64,000 nucleotides of DNA from Stichopus chloronotus (taxonomy: Eukaryota > Echinodermata > Holothuroidea > Aspidochirotida > Stichopodidae): contig CM037846.1 of assembly GCA_021234535.1 (NCBI GenBank), positions 16,256,150 to 16,320,149 of the forward strand, written 5' to 3'. This document shows, one piece after another, positions 1 through 13,200 of the stretch. Each line of letters starts with the position of its first letter. Position 1 is the first letter of the stretch. Both the position numbers and the translations under genes were made by a program. The notes under the pieces were generated by a model that saw only the letters and a list, made by a program, of their open reading frames with translations, was not told the DNA's origin and made no database searches.

Positions 1-114
1 AATCCCGTTTAATAGTCTCATCTTGAGCATGTGGAAGAATAGCACGTAAGACTTGTTGACGCTAAACAGGTTTCTTGATCGGAGTCACTCTGATAGACTT
101 TTAAAGTTACTTAC

Positions 115-186
115 CTGTTGGGTATGACAACCACACCACCACAAAGAAACAGCAAAGAGGAACACTATGAATGAATTTCCTACCAT
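115..186 (-). CDS. Signal-peptide exon (exon 1) of a fourth, left-most FReD gene (unit 0), partial
   Basis: A 72-nt exon reads 24 codons from an ATG at 186 down to a CAG followed by a GTAAGT donor (114-109). It has the same length, phase 0 end and hydrophobic core (FIVFLFAVSLWW, then a CHTQQ end) as exon 1 of the genes at 24,461-24,532 and 46,652-46,723. It is more diverged from them than they are from each other. The remaining exons would lie left of the window. Inference: the start of another secreted fibrinogen-related protein in the same tandem array; only the signal peptide is visible. Confidence 0.7.
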
Positions 187-1190
187 TGTAACTATGATTT
201 TTAAACAAAGTTGAAGTGGACGATGTTTAAGCTATACACCTTTCCTTATCATTTCTCTAAGAACTTAAACTAAAGATGAACTTCAACACTGGTGAGCTGC
301 AAAGATTTTAGACCTACCCAATTGAAAAACAGATCGTCAACATAACAGCAGGCTTGCTTATTAAATTAGAGAAACCTTAAAGGAACATTGAGCATTGTGA
401 ACACTGTGCAACGTTTATCAAATTGACGGAATTCCTATGAGTGTATCACTGGCTGACAACAAACCAGCCAAAATTGTGACAGAGTGTCTCCAGTGGTCAG
501 GTGAGCAATACGATTTAATGTTACATTATAATTGAGTGAGATCATCTGCTTTACTTGAGAAAACATCAAATTTAAATTAGGTATCGTCTGACTATAGGTG
601 TAAGGGATTCATTTGTTAGAATTTTAGGTGTTATGTCAGTTTCACTTATTAACTTTGCAGAATGGACTTTTATATCATGTTTGTAAAGTTTTCTGCACCA
701 TTGTTTTAGATTACTTTAACTTTTCACATTAAATCATACATTGATATTAACGTAATGGGGTCAGGGTTCACAGGTTCATCATTTTAACCTTTTGTGTTGA
801 TTTAAAGTCTTTTTCGATGCCCGGGTGATGATGGAATTGATTCTTGGTGGAATTACTATTTAAACGTTTTTAGAGAGATGTTAACGTTAACTGATATATC
901 ATTCCTTTAAATTTACACCTGTCTCTCTCAGTCAAATACATGATAAGATTAACATGATAAGATCAACAAGATGGTTAGACCTACATTATTACCCTTAACT
1001 TGACATTGTATTTCCAAATGCAGGTGTAAACCCTGAACTGACGTCACTTATCAAGCCTATGAGGTGCAACCGGCGAATGTTGTTTACCGGTCGTCACAAC
1101 AAAACAGAATTGGGTCTTTTAGGGTTGGAATCATGTCTAGAGAATCGACTGTATCTTTGCACTATTTGGTGACTATCCTAATATACTGTC
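187..1190. other. Upstream region of the unit-0 gene, diverged copy of the array spacer
   Basis: No ORF of note. Short stretches around 700-960 (for example the GGGTTCACAGG area near 765 and the ACACCTGTCTC stretch near 917) resemble the upstream spacers of units A-C near 11,026-11,260, 35,290-35,500 and 47,500-47,690. This marks unit 0 as an older, diverged duplicate. Promoter elements cannot be assigned. Confidence 0.45.
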
Positions 1191-1194
1191 GGTT

Positions 1195-2045
1195 CCTCAC
1201 ATCATTTCCCCACTTTCCCATTTTGTGTCTCTTCTCTTTTTCTTTCTTCCAAATTCTTTATCCCCTTCCCCATAACGGGTCCCTTCCACGCATCTCTCCA
1301 CCCTTTATGTTCTGTCCCTTCTGTTCTTTTAAACTCTTTGCTAGATTTGTCTGTTTCTTGTATTTGCAGGGTATCAGTTCCTAACACTCAGTCCTTTCCC
1401 CATTATTGCTCCCTCTCCAGTCGCTTCCCCGCTCCAATATCTTTCCCATATTTAAATGTTTAATCGTGCTAGTATGGTTCTTTTCCTTTCCTTTGTCCTC
1501 TCCGCATTTCTCTTCTTTATTTCCCGTCTCTCCCCATTTGGTGTCCCATTCCCAGTTTCTGTCCCTCCGTATTTCTCTCTTCCAAAAACGTTTTTTGTCC
1601 GTTCTCTATTCCCATTATCTATTCTTTTCTCCTTCCCCAATATCTCTCCACCATTTTCTGTCGTTCCCCCCCCCTATTATCAGTTTCTTCCTCATGTTAT
1701 TTACCTTTCTCAGACTCTATCCCTTCCGGGCACCTGTCTCTTGTTTGGTCTCTGTCCATATCCCATTCTTATGCCTTCTCCAGTCTCAGTAGATTCTTCT
1801 TTCTATCCCTGTCTCTTCCCCATTTTCCATCCGTTGTCGATTCTGTGTACCTCCCTTATGTATTTTGTGTCTCCATTCTCTTCCGAGGTCTCTGCTTCCC
1901 TCCTCCTTTCCTGTCCCCTACACACTATCAGTAAGCTCTTCTTTTCTCTTAACTTCCCATTCTACTGTAACTTCCATTCTCTGTTCCCTACCTAGTCTCT
2001 GTCACTTTCCCAGTCTCTGTCCCTTCCCCATTTTCTGCCAAAGAG
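1195..2045. repeat. Degenerate polypyrimidine minisatellite
   Basis: About 850 bp of the plus strand is almost entirely C and T, built from irregular variants of a CCCATTTTCTGTCCCTTCC-like unit of roughly 20-24 bp. The strand asymmetry gives long open frames on both strands that encode only Ser/Phe/Leu/Pro-rich or Lys/Glu/Arg-rich sequence. I regard these as artefacts of composition. Such purine/pyrimidine mirror-like tracts can form triplex DNA. Confidence 0.7.
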
Positions 2046-4084
2046 GAGAACTGCAAGTGTTTTGACGGATTGTCTGAAGACAGATATAATAACAACCAAC
2101 AAGGATTTGTCAACGTGGGGGGGGGGGGGTGGGGCGGACTGGGCAGTAATGGACTCGTCGAAGGAGCATACAGACCAAAGGGCACAAAGTGTCCGGGTGT
2201 GTCGTGTTTCATTTAAGAGGGTCTGTAGTAGTATAAAATTACTTGATTTAAACAATATATGTTTTCACACAAGGATAACATTTGGAGAAAAATACTTGCC
2301 AGATCGCAGAAAATGGCACTCCAACATGACAAGTTTTATTCAAGAGAACTTTAAATAGGAGAGAGGGGACCAAATTTCATATAGTTATTCATGCCCGTAC
2401 ACAGGATTTTGAGGGGAGGGGGGGGGGGGAGGTTGATTTGGAAGCAATGATGTGGGATGGGAGGGCTGAGTGTTGGTAGTAGCTATCAAAGTGCAAGAAC
2501 ATCGGTTGTTGCAAGAAACGTTTTAACCTTATAAAACCTTAGATCACTCGACTGGGAAGGGTAGTTTAAGGGGGGTTGGAAGCTACATGTACTCAGGTAG
2601 GGATCCCACGTTTGCAATTCTTCAATTATTGAGAAGAAATCAGTGTATGAAAATGATCATATATATCCAATTGGTTTACAGGCGCGGATACAGACATTTC
2701 GAAAAGGGGGAGGATGAAATTAAAGAAATCATATGGGTTGAGGAGAAATTGTGTCCAGAATATCTTAGCGAAGGGCTACATCACCTAGCAGGAAGCGTGC
2801 AAACATATTTTAGTAAAAGTATTACTTAGAACGCAGGAAAGCATACTTCCCATGTGCATTGGGGTAATATTTTAAACCTTGAAACTTTGTAACATTGGAG
2901 GTCCAAAGAATTCTGTCGATCTCAAACAGAATCCTTTCTGATATAGGTTTTTACTTAGGTTGGACTGTAGCCATTCCAGCTCTTGGTGTACTGATATTCA
3001 GGAAGTAAACAATTACAATGACAATATTGACTTCATTCAGTTTATTAAATTTTTGGTCTATCCTCGACTATCATCAGAATACAACAAACTGTTTAAATAC
3101 AACATCAACACAGTGAGTACACCAAGAGTGGGGACAGCTACAACCCAATCCAAACAAAGTTTATAATTTTCTCTTTACATTATTCTCAATGGTAGGTCGA
3201 AGGGAAGAGAATGTATCGCATCAAAGTGCACGCCCGTTTCCAGTATGTGCTGCCAATATATGATCAAATTATCTCGCATGTAACCGATTAACACTTGGGT
3301 AGCGAGGCAAAAAGTAAAAGTGACGATGCTTAGTCAGTGACTCGCCATTTTCCTTAAACGGTACGCGTTTTGTATCGCTGTACTTCATTAGATAGTATTC
3401 ACCAGTCTTGGAACGAATATTTTCAACAGTGGTTTCGTTGATAAATGTATGCCTACATATTTAACTGTTATCCGCACAGTTGTCAGGGCATAGACTTGGC
3501 GCCACAAACCAGTCCAGGTCATTTTTATGAGATTAATGCATATACCTCCATTTTCATCCCACAGGGAAGGATTTCGTTTTCATTTTTGTCATTATTTTTT
3601 CTCTCTTGTTACTTTTTTATGAGATGAACGATGAAGGGGGGTGGGTGACTCATGGTCCCCCTGTACATTTACTCCAGCGCCACAATCAATGTTTAGTTAA
3701 GTTGGACGAATGCTGATGAACAGAACTGCATGGCGTAACATCGTAGGACACGTGGTAAGGCAGAGGAACTGAGCATGCGCGAGAAGCATGGATCAACAGA
3801 GACTGATTAAACTGTCCCATTGCTTGTAATTACATTCTTGAAACCTTTTGAGTTTTGTAGGTTTTAGAATTAAGTTTTTTTTTAGAATTTTAAAATTTTC
3901 AATCGTTGAATTAAACCTTCTTCTGTCTACATAGCAGTTTTACCACTTAACGTAACAAAATGTGATACTAAATGAAGTATTTTATAGATCAAGGCTTAAG
4001 TTAATCGTTTTCCCATGCGAGTTTGCTGAACCTGTACAAAGATGTAACACAAGTAATCGTAAAGTAAACCACTCATATTCTCTT
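2046..4084. other. Intergenic, no gene seen (between unit 0 and unit A)
   Basis: About 2 kb with no supported coding sequence. It contains poly-G tracts near 2,119-2,131 and 2,413-2,430. The short ORFs here lack splice context or family resemblance. Homology to the later units resumes at about 4,085, where the TTGCGTGAGTA stretch matches the sequence near 16,825 and 40,410. Confidence 0.4.
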
Positions 4085-5469
4085 TATTTTTAGTCTTAGG
4101 TTATGAAAATTGCGTGAGTACATTCGCAACAAAAAGTGTCCTGGGTATTTTACTTAAAAACACAAAAAGTCCAGAATTGAGGCTAGACATGTTAACCTTT
4201 ATGCACGTTGTTTCACAGAGCACAGCTGCTTTGAATGACTTTACAAACCATGAGGAACCACTTTAATGTTGTGATATCAATTGATCAACTTGTCATGCAG
4301 CTGTCTTCAACGGTCTGATTTTAATTTCGGTAAATTGGAGGTTGTAGCTTCCGCCTGGTAGTCCAGTCCATTCAATACTGGCATCGTCTCCAAGGTTAGC
4401 AAAGTAGTTAGAATTCAGGTCAGAATAATCGCACCTGTTGTACCACCATGCACCTCGTTGGTACTCAGAGCAGCTGATGTCCTCGTGGTTGTCATTGTCC
4501 CTATCGTATGTGCTGAAGGCCATGTCGTTGTGATATGACAAAGAATCACGTGCTGCATGAAAAGAGGAAGAAAACTTACATAGGCTGTTTCCAATATTCA
4601 TTCATTTCCGTGATTGCCAGGCACGGCCAATTAAAAATCTATGCCACTTTTTGCATTGAAGTGTGATAGAAAGCAAATGATTACGGTCACGTTTCTCTGT
4701 CAATATTCACAGTTCGTATCTGTTATCTTTGGGGAAATACTTACTCAATGAGATATATAAGAAAAAAAAACAATAGAGGGTGCAGATAATTTCCAGGAAA
4801 CTGTCCCAGGGAAATATAGCAAGCTGATTATTAGAATTATGACAAGATTATTTATTACATAAAGTGTTGGTTATTGACTTTATTGAAAGTAAACATTTAT
4901 TGGTTATTTGCAGAAAAAAAAAAAAACAAGAGGGAAATCCACGGAGTTGCGTATCTCATCGCCAACATGCATTGCTTTCAATACAGGGCCTGCACATGGG
5001 GGATTTGTAATACTTAATTGCAACCACATGTCACCAAGTGACTATCCTGGCACTGATATTCTTTGAGCATAAAATGGTGGTAAGCAGAACCGAACATAAA
5101 ATAGTAATATTGATATCTACTGTACTGCCTATAGCGTGGTGCCACTACGTATGCTAAAGTAACAATAACGTCTCAAAAATATCTGTGCATATTATGCTAC
5201 ATAACGCAATGATAACATTGGGTTATTCCACATAGGTTAGATTTAGTGGTTACAGTTAGGGGCAGGATATAAGAGCATCCCTACATGGACTATATGCACA
5301 TTGTCTCCTATTTACCTTTGCAGGACCTGGTTCTGCTACAGTTATTGTTTGACTTAAAAATAACGTTCTCATAATTTACAGGAATGTTCAAAGTCATTAC
5401 CCACAGAGGCTAGTTCTGCTAAAGCTGTTTTGGCTTAAGTTTAAAGGTGGTGTCTATTGCGGCTCTATT

Positions 5470-6720
5470 TATATATTACCAAAGAATCATGCAATATCAC
5501 CAGTTTATTACTATAAGAGTGATATACTGTATCTTCGTTACTGTGTTCATAGGAACAGCCTTGCAAAATTTTGTGTATAATGCTCCATTAGCTCTCAAGA
5601 TATGTTGGAAATATAAATCTTGAGGCAAAATTAGCTTTCTCAAATATCAGCAATGATATTTCACTGGATTTACCATTACATTAATATTATGTTGAACAAT
5701 GTGTTCTCAGGTAAGACCTTACAAAGCTTGAAGTTGATTGGTCTAATAGTTCACAAGGTATGCTGGAAATACAAATTTTGAGACAAAATTAGCTTTTTTT
5801 TTCCAAAATCAGCAAAATTCACTGGGTTTATCATTACAGTAATATTATGTTGAACAATGTGTTCTCAGGTAAGTACTTACAAAAATTTAAGTTAACTGGT
5901 CTAATAGTTCTCAAGATATGCTGGAAATACAAATTTTGGGGACAAAACTGGCTTTTTTTTTTCTAAAAAATCAGCAAATTTCAATGGATTCACCATAACA
6001 GTGATAAAATGTTGAACAATGTGTTTTCAGGTAAGGCCTAACAAAACTTTAAGTTAATTGGTCTAATAGTACTAGAAATACATATTTTGGGGCAAAATTG
6101 GGTTTTCCTTTCCAAAACAATCAGCAAACTTCACTCTCTGTACTACAGAAGTGATATACCTTGAATATTACATTCTCAAGTAAGTCCTTGCAAACTTTTG
6201 CATTAAATGCTCAAATACATCTCATGATATGCTGAAAATACAAAGTTTGGGGCAAAATTGGCTTTTTTCCCTAAAAAATCAGCCAGTTTCAGTGGATTTA
6301 CCATTACGGTAATATTATGTTAAACAATGTGTTCTCATGTAAAAACTTACAAAACTGTAAGTTAATTGATCTAATAGTTCTCAAGATATGCTGCAAATAC
6401 AAAGTGTGGGGCAAAATTGCCTTTTTCCCCCCTAAAATATCAGCACATTTGACTCTCTTTACTACAAAAGTGATAAACCTTGAAATGTTTCATTTTCAGG
6501 TAGGTTTTTGCTAAATTTTGCATTAAATGCTCAATTACGTTTCAAGATATGCTGGAAATAGCAATTTTGGTGTAAAATTGACATTTGTTCCCTAAAAAAA
6601 TCAGCAAATTTGACTCAATTTACCGTACAACTAATACATCTTGCACATACTGGCATCATGAACAACCTTACCAAGTTTCAACTTAATCGCTCATATACTT
6701 TTCAAATTATTCTGGAAAAA
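5470..6720. repeat. Tandem array of ~159-bp units inside the gene A intron 4 insertion
   Basis: The landmark TTGAACAATGTGTTCTCAGG or close variants recurs at about 5,692, 5,850, 6,012, 6,158, 6,318, 6,476 and 6,635, a spacing of roughly 147-162 bp. Each unit also carries a TTTTGGGGCAAAATTGGCTT-like stretch and a poly-T run. Seven or eight diverged units are visible. There is no coding frame. Confidence 0.75.
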
Positions 6721-6746
6721 ACACAATTTGGACATGTCCGGACGCG

Positions 6747-6978
6747 CACACACACACACACCCAACTTTGTTTCCATTCATTCCGAGGACCTCATTGTAC
6801 CTTATTTTGTTTTTTCTTCCTCAACCCTAAACTTAACTATAGACTGTATATTGTTAATCTTGAGAGGACCGGAGAAAAGTATTGAATTTTCTATAGAGGA
6901 CCTAAAATCGATTGTTTCGGTCCTTCATCCCACCCGAAAACAAGGGCACACACACGCACACACGCACGCACACACACC
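6747..6978. repeat. Two CA-rich microsatellites
   Basis: Short CA-dinucleotide tracts with interspersed GC lie at about 6,747-6,763 and 6,946-6,978, within the gene A intron 4 insertion. They produce spurious Thr/His-rich open frames. Confidence 0.8.
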
Positions 6979-9900
6979 CATTGGCCCGGACACGTTTTCA
7001 TTTACAACACCCAAAAGAACCCTCTTGTACCCGTGGTTACTCTACCATGGGGGACCCCTGGGGTGTCGCTACTCATCCACTCCAAGCGTTTCCATGGCAA
7101 CCGGTCTCCCATGGGTGCACAGAGCAATATATAGCTCCACTAGCCAAGTGACTACAATATCTCACTTTAGTCCCTATAGGGTGATGACATAAAAAATACT
7201 TTGTATAAACCATTATCAACCTAAAAATAATTGAATCTTTCGAACAGTAATGAAATTGTATTTACATAAAAGGTGTCTATGCCCAAAGAGTCCATGCACT
7301 TCTTCAATTGTACTTATGGCTTTCTTTCCATTATTTTTTGTATACAATTATTTCGACTTAAATTGAAGAACTTTTCTAGTCAGTTTCCTGTTCGTAACAC
7401 CCTTTCATAATTACCTTTGCGGATAGTGCTGATTTAGCAATATGTGCAGATGTGGTAGACACAGTGTGGTATATATAGTGTTTTCTAATTACATGTCTGT
7501 AAGCAGTGCTTATGTATTTGCGTATTTTCTACAAATGTTGTGCCACTGCGATTTCGCATCATTTGATAAGACAGTCAGTGAATCAAATCGAGAAACTGAT
7601 TTCAATTTACCTCTAATTGTGTCTTGTGAGTTGACAAAAATAACATAACTCGAATTACACATATCAAAAGAAATACCATTTTGGGGGGGGGGGCGGCAGG
7701 GGGTCTATTTAAGGGGAGAAGACGAGGGGACGAAGTACAACCAACAAACTCATTTCGTGCTCCATTCTTTTGTGACCTGATACTAAAAAAAATTATTGCA
7801 AACTAAACCGTTCTTCTTTGAAGTGTAAATTCCCAAACCTGTATTATACAGCTTGCAGAAATCTGAGCCGAAGTGTACAGTATGCCAAAGAGAGACTATC
7901 GTGAAATTCCTTGCAATATGAGAGGGACTTTTATCAATACATTTTCTCTGTACGCTAAGCAACAACCGATGGTTGCGCTTCTCTTACATGGATTCATTAC
8001 TCCTAATTGCTCTAGTTGCCCAACCCTTCACCCCTTTTCCTGTCATGCTCCCTGATGGAGAAGAGATTGGTCACTTCACTGATTCTAGACTTTAGTCCCC
8101 CCCCCCCACCTTTAGAATCAAATCGAAGCTCACGTCAACTTCAGAATCGTAACAAAGCTCAACACACATTATCTTTAACATTTCTTCACTTTTGAAGTTG
8201 AGTAGGCTGTGTTATTACGTTACACACCTGTTTTGTATAATGGGTTTGTTCTATAGACAGATGAGCCATAAGAGAGTTTGTGATTCACCAACCTGCGTTA
8301 CTCTCGGCCATGTAATCGCCAAGGATGAGTGTGTAGTTATTCCGTTCATCACTAATACGAAAGCGGTTGTACTTCGCAAAGTAGGGCACCCCGTTGACGT
8401 TGTTCATGTCTATGCGGACTTCGTAGACATTTTGGTTTGTAAGTTGAGTTATTTTATCATTACCAAGCCAGAATTCCCTTCCAAGAAATCCAAAACCATG
8501 TCTGTAGTCGTTCCAAGTGCGATAAAAGTCCACGGAACCATCCAGTCGCCGTTGGATTACCTAAAAGTGGGAATGTGAAACTAAATTTATGTGAAATGTG
8601 AAATTAGATTTATTACCAAGAAGTGCAGATTATAGATTATATGCTTTTACAGCTCTGCTGATCCATCGAGTAAACCTAAATCTAGTGCGTTAGTTGAACT
8701 AAAAACAAAGATTTAGAGACCTCCGTAGATCGAGGAGGCGACAACTTTATGATTTTGGTCAGCTTCAACTTTTACATGGAGATTTGTTAACCTTACTTAT
8801 ATTTTACGTCTCCTACGTAAATTGTGAGGAATTGCAGCCCGACTTCATGAATTATTTTTTTCATTCCCATAGTATACCACCGTCTAAGTGAAATGGTTTC
8901 CCAGTGGCATCATGGTTGACGTTGTGACCCCTGACCAGCGGCTTTTTTTGTAGTTTTAGTTGTCGTTGATAACACCAGTCTTGACTCATTATCCGTGCAC
9001 TTTCAACGTCGACGAATAGGTCTACTTTTCGTAGAAAAATACTCGAGTTCATGGGTAAATCGACTGATATTCACTTCTATAGTGTACCAAACAAAGAGGA
9101 AAACAATTAGATGTAACCACTCGTCTAGAATACTCACCGTCCACCCCCCTCCATCAACTGAATTGTTGCAGTATACGAGAAAGGATTCAGGCGACCCTGA
9201 CGGCTGAATCGTGTACACGCCGGACTCTTTCTCACAGTTGTCGCACTTTTCGTATATTTCTCTGCAATCTTTCTTGTAATCTGACAGTTCATTGTAATCT
9301 GTTGTAACGACGACGAAAATCTTGAATTATCTTTTAGTTGCAAAGAAAGTCAAATCTGAGCTGAGACATTTACTTACTTACATGACGTAATTGATTTGAT
9401 ATTTGATAAAACCAAGAACTTAACGTACCGGTATTAGAGACAGCAATCACAGGTTCTTCGGGTGTCTGTTGAGAAAGTAAACTTGACGTGAATCGTTGAT
9501 GAGATTGATTTCAGTCAGTCGTTTAGTCGTGACAATTCTTTCTTGAGGAGAAGAAAGCCACAAACTATTAAACTATCCCTGCTAATATTCTCATGTTTAT
9601 TTTGGAAGAACGTGAAAATGCTAAAAATCATCATCCTATCATCACTTACATGCTGGCAAAAATTGTGAGTAGTCTAACCCGATTGCCAGTATACAGTAGG
9701 TTGGTGCAGAGAGTTCCCAAACAAGTATACATAAAAATATCCGCGAGATCGCAGGATATCGCCTTCCCAGGCACCCTCTCACTCTTGGGATCCCCAATAT
9801 CCTCTGCCTGAAGGGCTTGGCCCAGCATCCCTCCTTCCCCAGTCACGTCCCAACTGGATCTAAGTTCTAAAGCAGAGCATGATTTGGATTTAGGAACTGA

Positions 9901-10282
9901 AAGCAAGATGTTATGTTCTTGCTGATATTCTGTCTTTCTATCACCGTCTTTTGTAAATACATTTATCTTTTTGCTTGATCAACTGTTTTCAGCGATCAGC
10001 TGTTTTCTTCTTAATTGGTCTAAAAATGCCGAAAGATAGGCTTAGATGATATAAAAATTAAAGTGTTTAATGTTCCCTGATATGACATAGAACGGTATTC
10101 TTACTGCCATAATGATTTCCCTCCCCCATTAAGCCATGAACTCCTAAACCTGCATTTTTGGTAGGTTTAGTAGTTTAACAACAACTCCAACAGTTTTAAA
10201 ATTACTCACGTGTTGGATATGGTTGTGACACCATCCCATGGAAGCAGCAACGAGGAACATAAGAAATATACTGAACTGCCAT

Positions 10283-13200
10283 TGTGATAATGATTTTATA
10301 GAAACATGTGACGATGTTGCAGGTGTACAGTATACTGTTGTCTATCGACAAAGATCTGCGAACTATTTCAAGTATACAAAACGTTCACAAAATCGCCCGA
10401 CGAGCTGTAGATTATCACGAAGAGAAGACTTAAAGGTATATAGATAGTAGTCCGACGTATGGAGAACTTTACCATTTCATCTGTTTATCTGTTATTTATC
10501 CAAATGACGAAAGCAACGGCCATCCCTGGAGAATATGAATAGCAAGCTATCTAACAAGCCAACATTGGGACATAAACATTTTCTCATTTGTTGGGAAATT
10601 CAATTTTGTGATTTTCTTTAAAGTAGATGTGACATATAAAACTTGTCAGAGCATTGACCCGAATTAATTATTGCAAACGTTGAAATTTGTCACAAGTTCC
10701 AACAAAATCCATCAAACGTTGACCATTTTACCAGAATATTTCTCGTTTTAAGTTACCTCATGAACAAAGATAAGCCAAATGGGCAAATTTGTGACATCAA
10801 GGGAAGGATTCTGTGATATGCCTTATGTTGTCATTTGTAAAGTAAATTGGGTTGGTAATCTCACGCAGGATGCATGCTTCATTCCCATTTTGGAGAAAAA
10901 GTGCGAAGAAAAGTTTCTGACGTATTCATGAGAACCACTTGTCCTGCTCATCTGGTTGTCTCTCTCAAACCATTTATATATGTGACAAAAAAAAATTCAT
11001 ATTCGAGTGTTTAAAGTTCTTTTCCACAAATCTTCAAGACTACTTTAAGTGTTGATTAATACCCTATAGTGATGAAAACGTATGGGGGCAAGGTTCACCC
11101 TGAGTCTTCCTCTGACTTCAACTCTTTGATTATAGCTTTCTTATATAGGTAAATTGAACGAGTTAGGCTGTTACCTTCATACAAGAATGTTTATGTGAAC
11201 TGAGATGAACTGAGATGGTTTAGCTCTAAATAAATACACCTGTCTCAGTCAGTTTGTACTTTTTAACAGAGATAAGTTAACTTGTGACTTACTGATATGG
11301 CTCACATATCTTGTGTAAATTGATGTAAGTTGATTTTAACTATCTAATAAGATTAGGAGAAACTAACAGGTGCCTTATATCGATATATGTCAGGTTAAGA
11401 ACGTACGGCATGTTGCACGCTTCATATAAACATCACGTGACATTTTATTTTCCAAGTACATGTTTAACTACTGACCTTCTTCTGATTCATATGCGTTTGC
11501 CGTTTAACGTGCAAATATATTTTACGCAGCTGATACGAACACTATATAAAAATTCTAATAAAATTAATGTGAATACTAGCATTAATGCAAAAATGTCTAT
11601 TTTACTAAAATCCTTGGTGCAACAATTTCTCGAGGTTGCAATTTTCACAGTGTCAACACTTAATAGGACTTAAAGAGAGATACTGGACTAGTTCATTTGA
11701 CTGACTTTACAATATAAAATGCCATGATCGCTAGACATAATATAACTGGAACCAATACAACATCTGAATAACTCACATTATTTGTTAGTGATTTGAAATG
11801 CCTTAACCAATGGCCACATTCCTTTGTTCAAGCACAACACCATTAAGCCACCTACTGCAGGACGCAATAATACTCCAAGTTATGTACAAGCAATGGTAAA
11901 ACATAGGAAGTTATGCAGGCATAATTTTGAGATCATGAACTTACCACAATTTCAGGTAATATAAACTACTTATTGAATTGTTTTTAACACCTAGTGTCAT
12001 GCCTTCTTCAGTGCAACCAACAAATGAAATTATGCATGAGTTGGAATTAAGTTGTCAGATGAGTTGGAATTAAACTCTCTGGAACATACATACATGATTG
12101 AATCTTTACGAATTTCAGTAAGTCATTATCACGTTATGTTTAAACCTTGCGACTTTTGGGTGTGGCCCAAGCTTGAAGTTTTTTACTTCCCTCCAACAAT
12201 ATGCAAATTTAATTTAGCTCTTTTAATGTTCAATATTTTGACGAGGAATAACAATGTCTGTAAGTCAATGAACGCACATATATGTTCAATGGCGGATCCA
12301 CAGGAGGTGTCATGGGTGCACGTGTAACTTCCAAAATTTCTAAGACTTATAATTCTCACGTACCACATTTGGCAATTTAAATACACCTTGGTGTGCCATC
12401 TATTTGTGCCGTTACTAGTGTAGTATATCAGAAATGTCATTTTCGCTAAATTTGTCGCAGTTGTGACACAGAAACTCGTGCACCGTCCCGAAAACATTGT
12501 ATTCCTAAACCTTCAGATTGCCTGCACTTTCCCTTAATGCTCCAAAACAAATCCCAGAACTACACCTGTTTTTATTCCATTTTTAAGAAACCTTTACATA
12601 TGTTCGAATTTTAGAAACGATACGGCATTAACAAAGAACATATTACAGATGATTTGTTACCACTTATTTTTTTATGCGTCAAATTATCATGTCTTTATTT
12701 CTACCGACACGTAATATTTGTTTGCCACCTTAACTTAAAGGAGTTTGTTAGGCTTGCATTTACCTTAGGTAAAGTAGACACAAAGTGAAACTGGAAAGGG
12801 CACAAAATCACCCAAACATCGACAAATATGGCCAGGGAACTACGATTTAGAAAGAGATTTCATAGGAACTTCCTTTGGACAACCAGTTGATTTCAATGCG
12901 TTTAAAGTAATGGCGTGAGTTTGAAGAAACTAAAAAGATAGACATTTTGGTTCTTCTTATGTTGCTGCTTCTCTATATTCGTCAATACCCCTCTAGTATT
13001 GTAAAAAAAAAATATAATGACCAAATATAATGCCGACAGTTTCTAAAACTAAGTGACACGGTGAAAACTTGACCACCTGGTTTATATCGGCAACAATCTT
13101 CGGGACAAGGCATTGTCCTTTTTATAAGGGGTGTAACAGATGTGAAAAACTGTTAAATGCATATCAGACTATTCCCCACACAGGAGAAAATCTAATAAGC

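Larger units (their letters stand above)
4925..7190. repeat. ~2.3-kb insertion in intron 4 of gene A
   Basis: Aligning intron 4 of gene A with those of genes B (near 17,600) and C (near 41,170) shows that the flanks, an A-rich tract and an ATACTTTG stretch, are contiguous elsewhere. The 2.3 kb here is therefore extra. It contains a tandem array, two CA-rich microsatellites and unique sequence. I found no terminal inverted repeat or coding capacity; the A-runs at both edges could hide a target duplication. Confidence 0.55.
4293..10282 (-). pseudogene. FReD gene A (fibrinogen-related protein), probably a pseudogene
   Basis: Five exons on the minus strand: 10210-10282, 9429-9465, 9138-9298, 8293-8560 and 4293-4552. 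All are bounded by GT/AG and use phases 0,1,0,1. They encode a signal peptide, a short acidic linker and a fibrinogen C-terminal domain. The domain has the YTIQPSGSP and GGGWT start, the GREFWLGNDKIT core, the STYDRDNDN calcium loop and the WWYNRCDYSDLNSNYF end. Damage: exon 1 is 73 nt instead of 72, with one extra A after ATGGC, so the signal peptide is frameshifted. The normal TAG stop is AAG, adding four codons to a TGA. Exon 3 lacks 15 nt, including a Cys codon, and exon 2 lacks 6 nt, both in frame. The domain exons remain open. A different first exon could rescue it, so the pseudogene status is likely but not certain. Confidence 0.8.

Noticed and set aside
1064..1995. Overlapping open frames of 106-179 codons on the plus strand
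   Set aside because: They are Ser/Phe/Leu/Pro-rich translations of the polypyrimidine repeat, open because the tract lacks purines; no splice or family signal.
10283..10310. TATAAAAT just upstream of the gene A start
   Set aside because: Only ~20 bp from the ATG and not conserved in genes B and C, so unlikely to be the core promoter.
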